A stretch of DNA of 8,099 bases from an uncultured Limosilactobacillus sp. (GTDB lineage: Bacteria; Bacillota; Bacilli; Lactobacillales; Lactobacillaceae), in contig CALVFC010000058.1 in assembly GCA_944326735.1 (NCBI GenBank), forward strand, positions 1 through 8,099, read 5' to 3'. The notes under the pieces were generated by a model. The model did no database searches. It had not been told where the DNA came from and worked only from the letters and a program-made list of their open reading frames with translations. The position numbers and the translations under genes were made by a program. This document shows positions 1 through 6,272 of the stretch, piece by piece; within the stretch, counting starts at the first letter, position 1; each line of letters starts with the position of its first letter.

Positions 1-70
1 GTGGGATCAACCTGCCTTTCAATCTATCATCAAGACTCCTTATCAATTGATTAATTAAGTTTGTGCAACA

Positions 71-88
71 TTGTTATTAATATAACAA
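71..88. repeat. Inverted repeat over the adhesin promoter, possible operator
   Basis: Perfect 7-bp arms TTGTTAT (71-77) and ATAACAA (82-88) flank a 4-bp centre, TAAT. The left arm contains the whole candidate -35 box and the right arm lies in the promoter spacer, so a bound dimeric regulator would block RNA polymerase. The element is AT-rich and is not followed by a T run, so a terminator for an upstream gene is unlikely. The binding protein is unknown. Confidence 0.4.
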
Positions 89-99
89 AGGATTAGAAT
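71..99 (+). promoter_or_regulatory. Candidate sigma-A promoter of the adhesin gene
   Basis: The -35 box TTGTTA (71-76) matches TTGACA at 4 of 6 positions. The -10 box TAGAAT (94-99) matches TATAAT at 5 of 6. The spacer is exactly 17 bp. Transcription would begin near 105-107, giving a leader of about 70 bases before the ATG at 175. A competing -10 (TATAAC, 81-86) has no -35 box at proper spacing. This is read from the sequence only; no start site is known. Confidence 0.5.
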
Positions 100-174
100 T
101 AGCTGTGAATGGCGGTGGGGTGATAAGCCATTTTAAAAATTCTCAGGTTTTGTTCTGAAAATGTAGTGATAAGT

Positions 175-318
175 ATGTTATCAAAAAATAATCATCAATC
201 GTCGCAAAGGGGGGATATGAAACTACATTACGGTTTGCGGAAACTTAGTGTTGGTGTCGCTTCTGTATTATTATCGACTACTGTCTATTTGGGGGTTAGC
301 CAGGGTCGAATTCTCGCT
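175..318 (+). other. YSIRK-like signal peptide of the adhesin
   Basis: Residues 1-48: a polar, basic N-region, the variant motif YGLRKLSVGVASVLL, a hydrophobic core reaching VYLGV, and a likely signal peptidase I site after Ala48 (ILA|DT). In Gram-positive cocci and lactobacilli this signal class directs sortase substrates to the division septum. Septal targeting here is inferred from the motif. Starting at Met15 (base 217) would still leave a complete signal peptide. Confidence 0.85.
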
Positions 319-3300
319 GATACACAGATAGGTCAAAACAGTTCCGTTGCTGTCGGGGAAACAACGACTGTTCCGTCTCAATCCTTACAGACGCAAAAAA
401 TTAGTATTAACGCTAACAGTTCCAATAATAACCAGAGTAGTTCCAGTGCCCAACCTCTTTCAGCTCAACAATACGAGGCAGAGGCAGTTCAGCAGGACGT
501 CAACCAAGCTGAATCAGTTGGCGTGCAAGTAACATTGCCAGATTCTGCTAACGTCAATGCAAATGGCCAAAAAGTGATGGCTAAAAACAATACCGTATTG
601 GTAAAGGTTACATATCATAATGACCTGCTCGATGCGGGACAGCCAATTACAATTGCTGTTTCCGATCCTTCATGGCAGGTTTATGGTTGGGCTAAGAATG
701 AGAAACGGTCATTGGGAACGGCCTTTGAAAGTGTAAATAATGGTGACGGAACATTTACCGTTACGCCGACTTCCAAGAAAGATACGTCAGCCGATTTTAC
801 GTTAGGCTTTACTCTTCAATATGGGAAGAATGTTTCTGCAAATACTCCTGTTGACTTGACTATCACCACAAAACGTGGCAATCAGACGGTAGGCACGCCA
901 ACAACCGTTCGGCCGATTATTATTCCTTATACTGATAAGGTGCAATCTGATGAAATCGCCCATGGCTGGGCAAGTAAGGAAACTAAGTCGGTTAATAAGA
1001 ATGACGATAGTCTACATGACATTCTTAAAGGGACGGCTGCTACTAAAACTGGTGCCAATCGGCTTGCCATGCAATACATGGTTGAGTGGAATTACGGTAA
1101 AGTCGGCACGAGTGGTTCAACGATCCTTGCACCATTGGAAACGGCTAACTTTACTGCCCGCTTCAGTGAGGGACAGACCTTACTTCCTGACACTATCAAG
1201 GTATTCAGGGTCTACAAACAGGACGCTGTGAACGATGATGGGAGTCGGAAAGACATTAATGATACTTACAAGGACATTGCTAAGTATGAAAACGGCCAAT
1301 GGCTATATGAAGATACTGCGTTTGAACAATATCTAAAGGATCATTTGACGGTTACCACCACTAATAATGGAACTACGAAGACTTTAAGTTGGAAAGACTA
1401 TCAAAAAGCATTGCAGGCAGCCAAAAAAGATGGAACTGAACCACCGCTAGTAAACGGCATTCACTTTGACGAACGAGACATGGCCCATGTTCACGTATCA
1501 ACCGATCCTGCAGGGACAACGCACGATTTTGCTCACAATGCGGGGGATAATACTAAGAAGACTATCGCTACTCCACACAGCACATTCTTTATTCAAATGG
1601 ACACTCTTCTTGATGGTAATATGCCGGTTGCATGGACAAAGCCAGGTCAAGGTCCTTCGATCGTTTACAATCCTGCTTCGGGAGACTTTAATGGTATTGG
1701 AACTAAGAAGGCCAGTTCAGCTTCTCCTGTTTTTCTAAATGGTGGGAACGGCTTTACCCATGATATTGAATACGCTGCAACCTTACACTTTGCGGATGTC
1801 ACTGATAAAGATCACATCGTTTCATTAGATAGTGGACACGGTGTAAGTCCGTTGGATGGTGATGATGAGAGCAATGCCAAGAAGACAACGAAGATTACCT
1901 TTAAGGATGCCCAAGACGCGGTTGAAAAATTGACGAAGAAAGCTGGTTACGTTTTTGTCGGCGCATCTCACGGCACTAAGACGAGTGGCACGTATAGAAA
2001 ATCTGACTTGTATGATGCAACATCGACACATAAATATGAGGGTGACAAGTACGGGACGTATGGTGATTCGGCTTACAATGAGCACCATAACGATAAGTAT
2101 GCCTATGTTCATTCATTTACTTTGAACTTCATCCATGACACCACACAAACTTCCGAGAAGAAGACTATTTCTGAACATATTGAATATGTTGATGAAAATA
2201 CTGGCAAGACAATTTATGATTCATATACTTCTAAAACACCTTTAACGTTCACTCGTGATATTACAACTGATCAAGTTACTAAAGCTAAGACTTATTCTGC
2301 TTGGAAGATCGCTGGTAACCTTCCTGCAGTTTCTAACCCAAGGATCAAAGATTACCACATTGATCCTGCCAAGATTACCGAAAAGCTCGATGGTCATGAC
2401 GTGCCCTACGCAAAGACGGGTGCTGATGAAATTGGTGCAATTACCTTTAATCAATCACAAATTAAAAAATTGCCAAATGGCGGCGTAATTCAAATTGTTG
2501 TTCCATATACCAAGAAAAAGAATCCAAACCCAACCCAGGAGAATTTCCATGCTAAGGTCCACTTCGCTGCTATTGATGCAAAGAATAATAAGGTTGAAAA
2601 GGATCTCGACAACGATGTCCAAGCTCCAGATGGCATTTCCGCTGTCACTGGTCACTCCACTAGTGATCCAATCACATTCGCTCACGGCACGGTTGAAGAT
2701 GCTATCCAAAAGCTCCAGCATGAAGGTTACAAATTGGTTGGGATTTCTCAAGGTAATAAGACCGTCGCAAATAGTGTCTATGATGGCTCCAGTTACTATC
2801 CTGATGGCGATTATAAAGCCTTTATTCAACATAAGGGTTACGGCCATTACATTGCTAAGGCCACGCCTGAATTTACTTTGAACTTTATTCATAGCACTAA
2901 ACAGACTACTGAGAAGAAGATTGTATCTGAAAACATCAAGTATGTTGAAGAGGGTACTAATGCCGAATTGCATCCAGAATATAATTCACCAACGGTTACC
3001 TTCTCTAGAACAGTTACTCGTGATGGTGTCACCAATGACGTTATTTCGACCACTGACTGGACAATTTCAAGCAATTTGAATGCGGTCAAGAACCCAACGA
3101 TCAGTGATTACGCCATTGATCCTGCCAAGATCACTGAAAAACTCAATGGTCAGAGTGTTAACTATGCAGCTACGGGTGCTGATAAAATTGGTGGAATTGC
3201 CTTTGATCAATCACTCGCCAAGGCACTGCCAGATGGCGCTGTAATTCAAATTGTCGTTCCATATACTAAGAACAAGAATCCAAAACCAACCCAAGATAAT

Positions 3301-5079
3301 TACCACGCCAAGGTTCACTTCGCTGCTGTTAATCAAAAGAGTGGTATGGTTGAGAAGGACCTCGACAATGATGTCCAAGCTTCAGATGGTATTTCGGCTA
3401 TCACTAGTCATTCAACAAGTGATCTAATCACATTCACCGCGGGCACCGTTGAAAATGCTATTCAAAAGCTCCAGGATGAAGGCTATCAATTAGTCGGGGT
3501 TTCTCAAGGTAATAAGACTAGCGGTCGCTACGATGGTTCCAGTTACTATCCTGGCGGCGATTATAAAGACTTTATCCAGCATAAGGGTTACGGCCATTAC
3601 ATTGCCAACGCTGTTCCTGAATTTACCCTGAACTTCATTCATGGCACCAAACAGACTACTGAGAAGAAAACTATCTCCGAAAACATCAAATATGTTGAAG
3701 AGGGTACCAGTACGGAATTGCATCCAGCATACAATTCGGATACAGTAACATTCACTCGTGATGTTACGACTGATGAAGTTACTGGAGCTAAAACCTATTC
3801 TGCTTGGACGATCTCTGGCAACCTCAAAGCAGTTTCTAACCCAACAATCACGGATTACGCCATTGATCCTGCTAAAATCACTGAAAAACTCAATGGTCAT
3901 GATGTGACCTACGCAGCTACGGGTGCTGGTGAAATTGGTGGAATTACCTTTGATCAATCGCTCGCCAACGCATTGCCAAATGGTGGTGTAATTCAAATTG
4001 TTGTTCCATACACTAAGAAAACGACGCCAACACCAACTCCAGCAGACTACTTGGCTAAGGTTCACTTCGCCGCTGTTGATCAAAAGAATAATAAGGTTGA
4101 AAAAGACCTCGACAACGAAGTCCAGGCTCCAGATGGCATTTCCGCTAATGTTGGTCATTCCACTAGTGATCCAATCACATTCGCTCATGGTACGGTTGAA
4201 GATGCTATTCAAAAGCTCCAGGATGAAGGCTATCAATTAGTTGGGGTTTCTCAAGGTAATAAGACTGTCGCAAATAGTGTCTATGATGGTTCGAGTTACT
4301 ATCCTGATGGCGATTACCAAGCCTTTATGCAAAACAAGGGTTACGGTACCTACAGTGCTACGACTACCCCTGAATTTACCCTGAACTTTATTCACGGTAC
4401 TACCCAGTCCGTCGAAAATAAGACTATCTCTGAAAACATCAAGTATGTTGAAGAAGGTACTAATACTGAATTGCATCCAGAATATAATTCACCAACGGTT
4501 ACCTTCTCTAGAACAGTTACTCGTGATGGCGTCACCAATGACGTTATCTCGACCACTGACTGGACAATTTCAAGCGATCTTAGTGTGGTCAATAACCCAA
4601 CGATCAAGGATTACACCATTGATCCTGCTAAGATTACGGAAAAGCTTGCCGGTAATGATGTGACGTTTGCAAGCACCAGTGCTAGAGAAATTGGCGGAAT
4701 TACCTTTGCTCAATCACAAATTGATGGTCTGCCAGACGGTGGTGTAATTCAAATCGTTGTTCCATACACTAAGAACACGACACCGACGCCGACGCCAACT
4801 CCTACACCGACGCCAACACCGACACCGACGCCAACGCCAACACCAACACCGACACCGACACCGACACCGGTTCCACAGCCACAACCAACACCAGGTCAGC
4901 CTGAGCAACCAGTGAACAACCCACAGCCTAGTCAGCCAACGCCTGCCACTAAGACGACCAATAACCAACCACGGTTACCACAAACTGGTTCGACTAACGA
5001 ACAGGGAATTGTTGCTCTTGGATTGGCATCGTTGTTAGCAATCTTAGGCTTTGGCATTGGACGCAGAAAAAATAATTAA
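175..5079 (+). CDS. LPXTG-anchored Mub-like surface adhesin
   Basis: Large secreted, cell-wall-anchored protein of 1634 aa, probably an adhesin for mucus or host glycans. Visible parts: a YSIRK-like signal peptide (1-48, key residues YGLRKLSVGVAS); a Ser/Asn/Gln-rich linker (49-114); a non-repeated region (115-532) rich in predicted beta strands but of no family I recognise; four Mub-like units (533-1535), each a B1-like half ending NFIHxT and a B2-like half starting near ISExIxYV; a (TP)15 stalk (1536-1565); a Pro/Gln/Asn linker; and LPQTG (1601-1605), then a hydrophobic helix and RRKNN. I chose the ATG at 175 because MLSKNN is the usual beginning of lactobacillar proteins of this type, although its ribosome site is weak. 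In-frame GTG 166 and ATG 217 are alternatives, and 217 has a strong G-rich site just upstream. Mucus binding is inferred from the Mub family. The ligand could equally be another host or bacterial surface molecule. Confidence 0.93.
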   Translation: MLSKNNHQSSQRGDMKLHYGLRKLSVGVASVLLSTTVYLGVSQGRILADTQIGQNSSVAVGETTTVPSQSLQTQKISINANSSNNNQSSSSAQPLSAQQYEAEAVQQDVNQAESVGVQVTLPDSANVNANGQKVMAKNNTVLVKVTYHNDLLDAGQPITIAVSDPSWQVYGWAKNEKRSLGTAFESVNNGDGTFTVTPTSKKDTSADFTLGFTLQYGKNVSANTPVDLTITTKRGNQTVGTPTTVRPIIIPYTDKVQSDEIAHGWASKETKSVNKNDDSLHDILKGTAATKTGANRLAMQYMVEWNYGKVGTSGSTILAPLETANFTARFSEGQTLLPDTIKVFRVYKQDAVNDDGSRKDINDTYKDIAKYENGQWLYEDTAFEQYLKDHLTVTTTNNGTTKTLSWKDYQKALQAAKKDGTEPPLVNGIHFDERDMAHVHVSTDPAGTTHDFAHNAGDNTKKTIATPHSTFFIQMDTLLDGNMPVAWTKPGQGPSIVYNPASGDFNGIGTKKASSASPVFLNGGNGFTHDIEYAATLHFADVTDKDHIVSLDSGHGVSPLDGDDESNAKKTTKITFKDAQDAVEKLTKKAGYVFVGASHGTKTSGTYRKSDLYDATSTHKYEGDKYGTYGDSAYNEHHNDKYAYVHSFTLNFIHDTTQTSEKKTISEHIEYVDENTGKTIYDSYTSKTPLTFTRDITTDQVTKAKTYSAWKIAGNLPAVSNPRIKDYHIDPAKITEKLDGHDVPYAKTGADEIGAITFNQSQIKKLPNGGVIQIVVPYTKKKNPNPTQENFHAKVHFAAIDAKNNKVEKDLDNDVQAPDGISAVTGHSTSDPITFAHGTVEDAIQKLQHEGYKLVGISQGNKTVANSVYDGSSYYPDGDYKAFIQHKGYGHYIAKATPEFTLNFIHSTKQTTEKKIVSENIKYVEEGTNAELHPEYNSPTVTFSRTVTRDGVTNDVISTTDWTISSNLNAVKNPTISDYAIDPAKITEKLNGQSVNYAATGADKIGGIAFDQSLAKALPDGAVIQIVVPYTKNKNPKPTQDNYHAKVHFAAVNQKSGMVEKDLDNDVQASDGISAITSHSTSDLITFTAGTVENAIQKLQDEGYQLVGVSQGNKTSGRYDGSSYYPGGDYKDFIQHKGYGHYIANAVPEFTLNFIHGTKQTTEKKTISENIKYVEEGTSTELHPAYNSDTVTFTRDVTTDEVTGAKTYSAWTISGNLKAVSNPTITDYAIDPAKITEKLNGHDVTYAATGAGEIGGITFDQSLANALPNGGVIQIVVPYTKKTTPTPTPADYLAKVHFAAVDQKNNKVEKDLDNEVQAPDGISANVGHSTSDPITFAHGTVEDAIQKLQDEGYQLVGVSQGNKTVANSVYDGSSYYPDGDYQAFMQNKGYGTYSATTTPEFTLNFIHGTTQSVENKTISENIKYVEEGTNTELHPEYNSPTVTFSRTVTRDGVTNDVISTTDWTISSDLSVVNNPTIKDYTIDPAKITEKLAGNDVTFASTSAREIGGITFAQSQIDGLPDGGVIQIVVPYTKNTTPTPTPTPTPTPTPTPTPTPTPTPTPTPTPVPQPQPTPGQPEQPVNNPQPSQPTPATKTTNNQPRLPQTGSTNEQGIVALGLASLLAILGFGIGRRKNN
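1771..2544 (+). repeat. Mub-like repeat unit 1 (type A), residues 533-790
   Basis: First and most divergent of four in-frame units, 258 codons. It starts at YAATLHFAD, which aligns with FHAKVHFAA of unit 2, and ends at the linker NPNPTQEN. Its B1-like half carries extra residues (an STHKYEGDKYGTYGDS stretch) not seen in later units. Its B2-like half has the A-type signature RDITTDQVTKAKTYSAW and the features AVSNP, GHDV and LPNGG shared with unit 3. Confidence 0.85.
2545..3300 (+). repeat. Mub-like repeat unit 2 (type B), residues 791-1042
   Basis: Unit of 252 codons from FHAKVHFAAID to the linker NPKPTQDN. B-type signatures are NKTVANSVYDG in the B1-like half, and RTVTRDGVTNDVISTTDW and LPDG in the B2-like half. 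It is closest to unit 4, including a 108-bp block with only two base differences. Conserved positions in all units include DPAKITEKL and VIQIVVPYTK. Confidence 0.9.
3301..4047 (+). repeat. Mub-like repeat unit 3 (type A), residues 1043-1291
   Basis: Unit of 249 codons from YHAKVHFAAVN to the linker TPTPTPAD. It is three codons shorter than unit 2 because of small in-frame gaps: NKTSGRYDG replaces NKTVANSVYDG, and AKTYSAW replaces NDVISTTDW. Both differences are also the state of unit 1, which marks it as A-type. Confidence 0.9.
4048..4779 (+). repeat. Mub-like repeat unit 4 (type B), residues 1292-1535
   Basis: Last unit, 244 codons before the Thr-Pro stalk, from YLAKVHFAAVD to PYTKNT. It carries the B-type signatures NKTVANSVYDG and RTVTRDGVTNDVISTTDW. 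Some positions are its own: AGNDVTFASTSAREIG replaces the GH/Q-DV-YA-TGA pattern. The short inter-unit linker is replaced by the long (TP) tract. Confidence 0.9.
4780..4869 (+). repeat. (Thr-Pro)x15 hexanucleotide repeat, wall-spanning stalk
   Basis: Thirty codons of strictly alternating Thr and Pro, written as ACN-CCN hexamers, residues 1536-1565. Third-position bases vary in the 5' part, but the last four hexamers (4846-4869) are identical ACACCG. Thr-Pro rods commonly carry sortase substrates through the peptidoglycan. The period of six keeps the frame, so changes in copy number alter only stalk length. Confidence 0.95.
4975..5079 (+). other. LPQTG cell-wall sorting signal
   Basis: LPQTG at residues 1601-1605 (4975-4989) is followed by a short polar spacer, a hydrophobic helix starting at GIVALGLASLL, and the basic tail RRKNN before TAA. 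This is the standard tripartite signal for housekeeping sortase A, which cleaves between Thr and Gly and links Thr to the peptidoglycan cross-bridge. Lactobacilli often use LPQTG. Confidence 0.95.
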
Positions 5080-5098
5080 GCCTGTCAAGAAAAAATAC

Positions 5099-5127
5099 TT
5101 TACATTCTTTTTAAAGACTGGTATATT
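5099..5127 (+). promoter_or_regulatory. Strong promoter of rpsP-khpA
   Basis: TTTACA (5099-5104, 5 of 6 consensus positions), a 17-bp spacer, and TATATT (5122-5127, 5 of 6) preceded by TGG, an extended -10 element. Transcription should start near 5134, leaving a leader of about 29 bases. It begins only 20 bases after the adhesin stop. Such strength fits a ribosomal protein gene. Confidence 0.75.
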
Positions 5128-5131
5128 ATTA

Positions 5132-5143
5132 TCTGTTAACAGA
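5132..5143. repeat. 12-bp perfect palindrome at the rpsP transcription start
   Basis: TCTGTTAACAGA is a perfect palindrome sitting just after the -10 box, where transcription is expected to begin. It could be an operator half or full site, or chance. No known regulator motif is recognised. Confidence 0.3.
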
Positions 5144-5162
5144 AATCAGGGAGGTGCAAAGT

Positions 5163-5438
5163 ATGTCCGTTAAAATTCGTTTAAAGCGTATGGGTTCAAA
5201 GAAGCGTCCATTCTACCGGATCGTTGTTGCTGACTCACGTGCACCACGTGATGGTCGTTTCATCACTTCTTTAGGTACTTACAACCCATTAACTACTCCA
5301 AAGCAAATTAAGTTTGACGAAGACGCCGTTATGGATTGGCTTCAAAAGGGTGCTCAACCTTCAGACACTGTTCGTAACATGCTTCAAAAGGCTGGCGTTA
5401 TGAAGAAGTACCACGAAGCAAAGTACGCTAAGAAGTAG
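5163..5438 (+). CDS. rpsP: 30S ribosomal protein S16
   Basis: 91-aa protein of the usual S16 length. It opens with the family signature [20 protein letters not shown], continues with [14 protein letters not shown] and LGTYNP, and ends in a lysine-rich tail. S16 binds 16S rRNA in the 30S body and is needed for subunit assembly. The start at 5163 is set by a strong ribosome site, GGAGGTG at 5150-5156, six bases upstream; the in-frame GTG at 5154 lies inside that site and is rejected. Codons are biased toward those of highly expressed genes. It is the first gene of a transcript with khpA, 12 bases downstream, driven by the promoter at 5099-5127. In many Firmicutes ffh lies upstream; here the adhesin does. 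Confidence 0.98.
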   Translation: MSVKIRLKRMGSKKRPFYRIVVADSRAPRDGRFITSLGTYNPLTTPKQIKFDEDAVMDWLQKGAQPSDTVRNMLQKAGVMKKYHEAKYAKK

Positions 5439-5450
5439 TGATAATCAATC

Positions 5451-5711
5451 ATGACTGAGACAAATATTGAAGCGTTGGTTCGTAGTTTAGTAACCCCATT
5501 GTTAAAGCATCCCGATGACTTGACGATTCACCAGACCACTGATGATCGTTATCATCGCTATGTAGTCGATGTGCATCCCAGTGATGTCGGTCGTCTGATT
5601 GGACGACAAGGACATGTTGCTTCTGCACTTCGGACGGTAGTAGAAGGGGCACGTCCACGGCGTTCCAATTCTAAAAAGGTCCGGTTACTGATTAATGATC
5701 ATCGCCATTAA
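5451..5711 (+). CDS. khpA: KH-domain RNA-binding protein KhpA (YlqC family)
   Basis: 86-aa protein that is essentially a single KH domain. The diagnostic GXXG loop is GRQG at residues 51-54, within DVGRLIGRQGHVASAL, which fits the KhpA/YlqC family in length and position. In streptococci and lactobacilli KhpA pairs with KhpB (Jag/EloR), binds many RNAs and affects cell elongation and division; this role is family knowledge. The ATG at 5451 has only a weak ribosome site (AGTAGTGAT) that overlaps the end of rpsP, so translation may depend on coupling with rpsP. An intrinsic terminator begins a few bases after its stop codon. Confidence 0.93.
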   Translation: MTETNIEALVRSLVTPLLKHPDDLTIHQTTDDRYHRYVVDVHPSDVGRLIGRQGHVASALRTVVEGARPRRSNSKKVRLLINDHRH

Positions 5712-5716
5712 ATAAA

Positions 5717-5747
5717 AAAACTCCCACACTTATCTGTGGGGGTTTTT
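5717..5747 (+). terminator. Intrinsic terminator after khpA
   Basis: The stem pairs CTCCCACA (5721-5728) with TGTGGGGG (5735-5742) around the 6-base loop CTTATC, with one T-G wobble. It is extended by AAAA/TTTT pairing and followed by TTTTTG. The T run ends 8 bases before the rimM ribosome site. Its strength predicts that most rpsP transcripts end here. Confidence 0.92.
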
Positions 5748-5765
5748 GTCTTTCTAGGAGGAAAA

Positions 5766-6272
5766 ATGGAATTCTACAACGTTGGAAAAATTGTTAATAC
5801 GCATGGCATTCGTGGTGAAGTCCGTGTCATTGCAACCACCGATTTTGCGGATCAGCGTTTTGCTAAGGGCGCCACTTTATACTTGGCCGGCAAGGGTGAA
5901 CCACTGGAATTAACCGTTGAATCCGCTCGTCCCCACAAGGGATCCATGCTGGTAAAGTTTACTGGTTATGACAACATCAATGACGTGCAAACATTCCGTG
6001 ATCACGAACTGATGGTATCTGAAAAGGACCAGGAGCCGTTGGAAGAAGGCGCCTATTATTACCACCAGATCATCGGGCTTGATGTGGAAACACTGGATGG
6101 CGAGCACCTCGGAACGATTAAGGAAATCCTTTCACCGGGCGCCAATGATGTCTGGGTGGTTCAACGCCCTGGAAAGGCCGATTTATTACTACCGAAGATT
6201 GACCAGGTGATTAAGCAGGTCGACCTTGATAATCATGTTGTAAAAGTTGAATTAATGGAGGGCCTCGAATAA
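5766..6272 (+). CDS. rimM: 16S rRNA processing / ribosome maturation factor RimM
   Basis: 168-aa protein of normal family length. The N-terminal RimM beta-barrel starts with [17 protein letters not shown], and the C-terminal PRC-barrel runs from about residue 98 ([34 protein letters not shown]). RimM binds S19 in free 30S subunits and aids maturation of the 16S rRNA 3' (head) domain; this is family knowledge. The start at ATG 5766 is supported by AGGAGG at 5756-5761. Reading on to an upstream in-frame start at 5736 would place it in the terminator hairpin, so that is rejected. The stop codon shares one base with the trmD start (TAATG), which indicates translational coupling. No convincing promoter of its own was found, so expression may rely on read-through of the terminator just upstream. 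Confidence 0.97.
   Translation: MEFYNVGKIVNTHGIRGEVRVIATTDFADQRFAKGATLYLAGKGEPLELTVESARPHKGSMLVKFTGYDNINDVQTFRDHELMVSEKDQEPLEEGAYYYHQIIGLDVETLDGEHLGTIKEILSPGANDVWVVQRPGKADLLLPKIDQVIKQVDLDNHVVKVELMEGLE

Noticed and set aside
2..58. Possible C-terminal tail of an upstream gene (frame 2, ending at TAA 56-58, last residues TPYQLIN)
   Set aside because: Only 18 codons are visible and match no family I recognise. The other forward frames are open for similar lengths, so chance cannot be excluded.
2455..4236. Long antisense reading frames (172 aa at 2455-2973 and 248 aa at 3490-4236, minus strand)
   Set aside because: They are shadows of the adhesin repeats. They recur with the repeat period, have no ribosome sites and no recognisable domains.
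4780..4869. Tandem short repeats considered as a CRISPR-like or non-coding array
   Set aside because: The period is six bases, in frame with the adhesin, and encodes Thr-Pro. There are no spacers.
5046..5083. AGGCTT / AAGCCT inverted repeat spanning the adhesin stop, as a terminator
   Set aside because: The stem is only 6 bp with a 26-base loop and no T run follows it.
5154..5162. GTG at 5154 as the rpsP start
   Set aside because: It lies in the ribosome-binding site and would add residues absent from the S16 family. MSVKIR at 5163 is the standard start.
5736..5765. Upstream extension of rimM to an in-frame start at 5736
   Set aside because: The extra codons lie in the terminator hairpin and T run. 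ATG 5766 has AGGAGG upstream and matches the family N-terminus.
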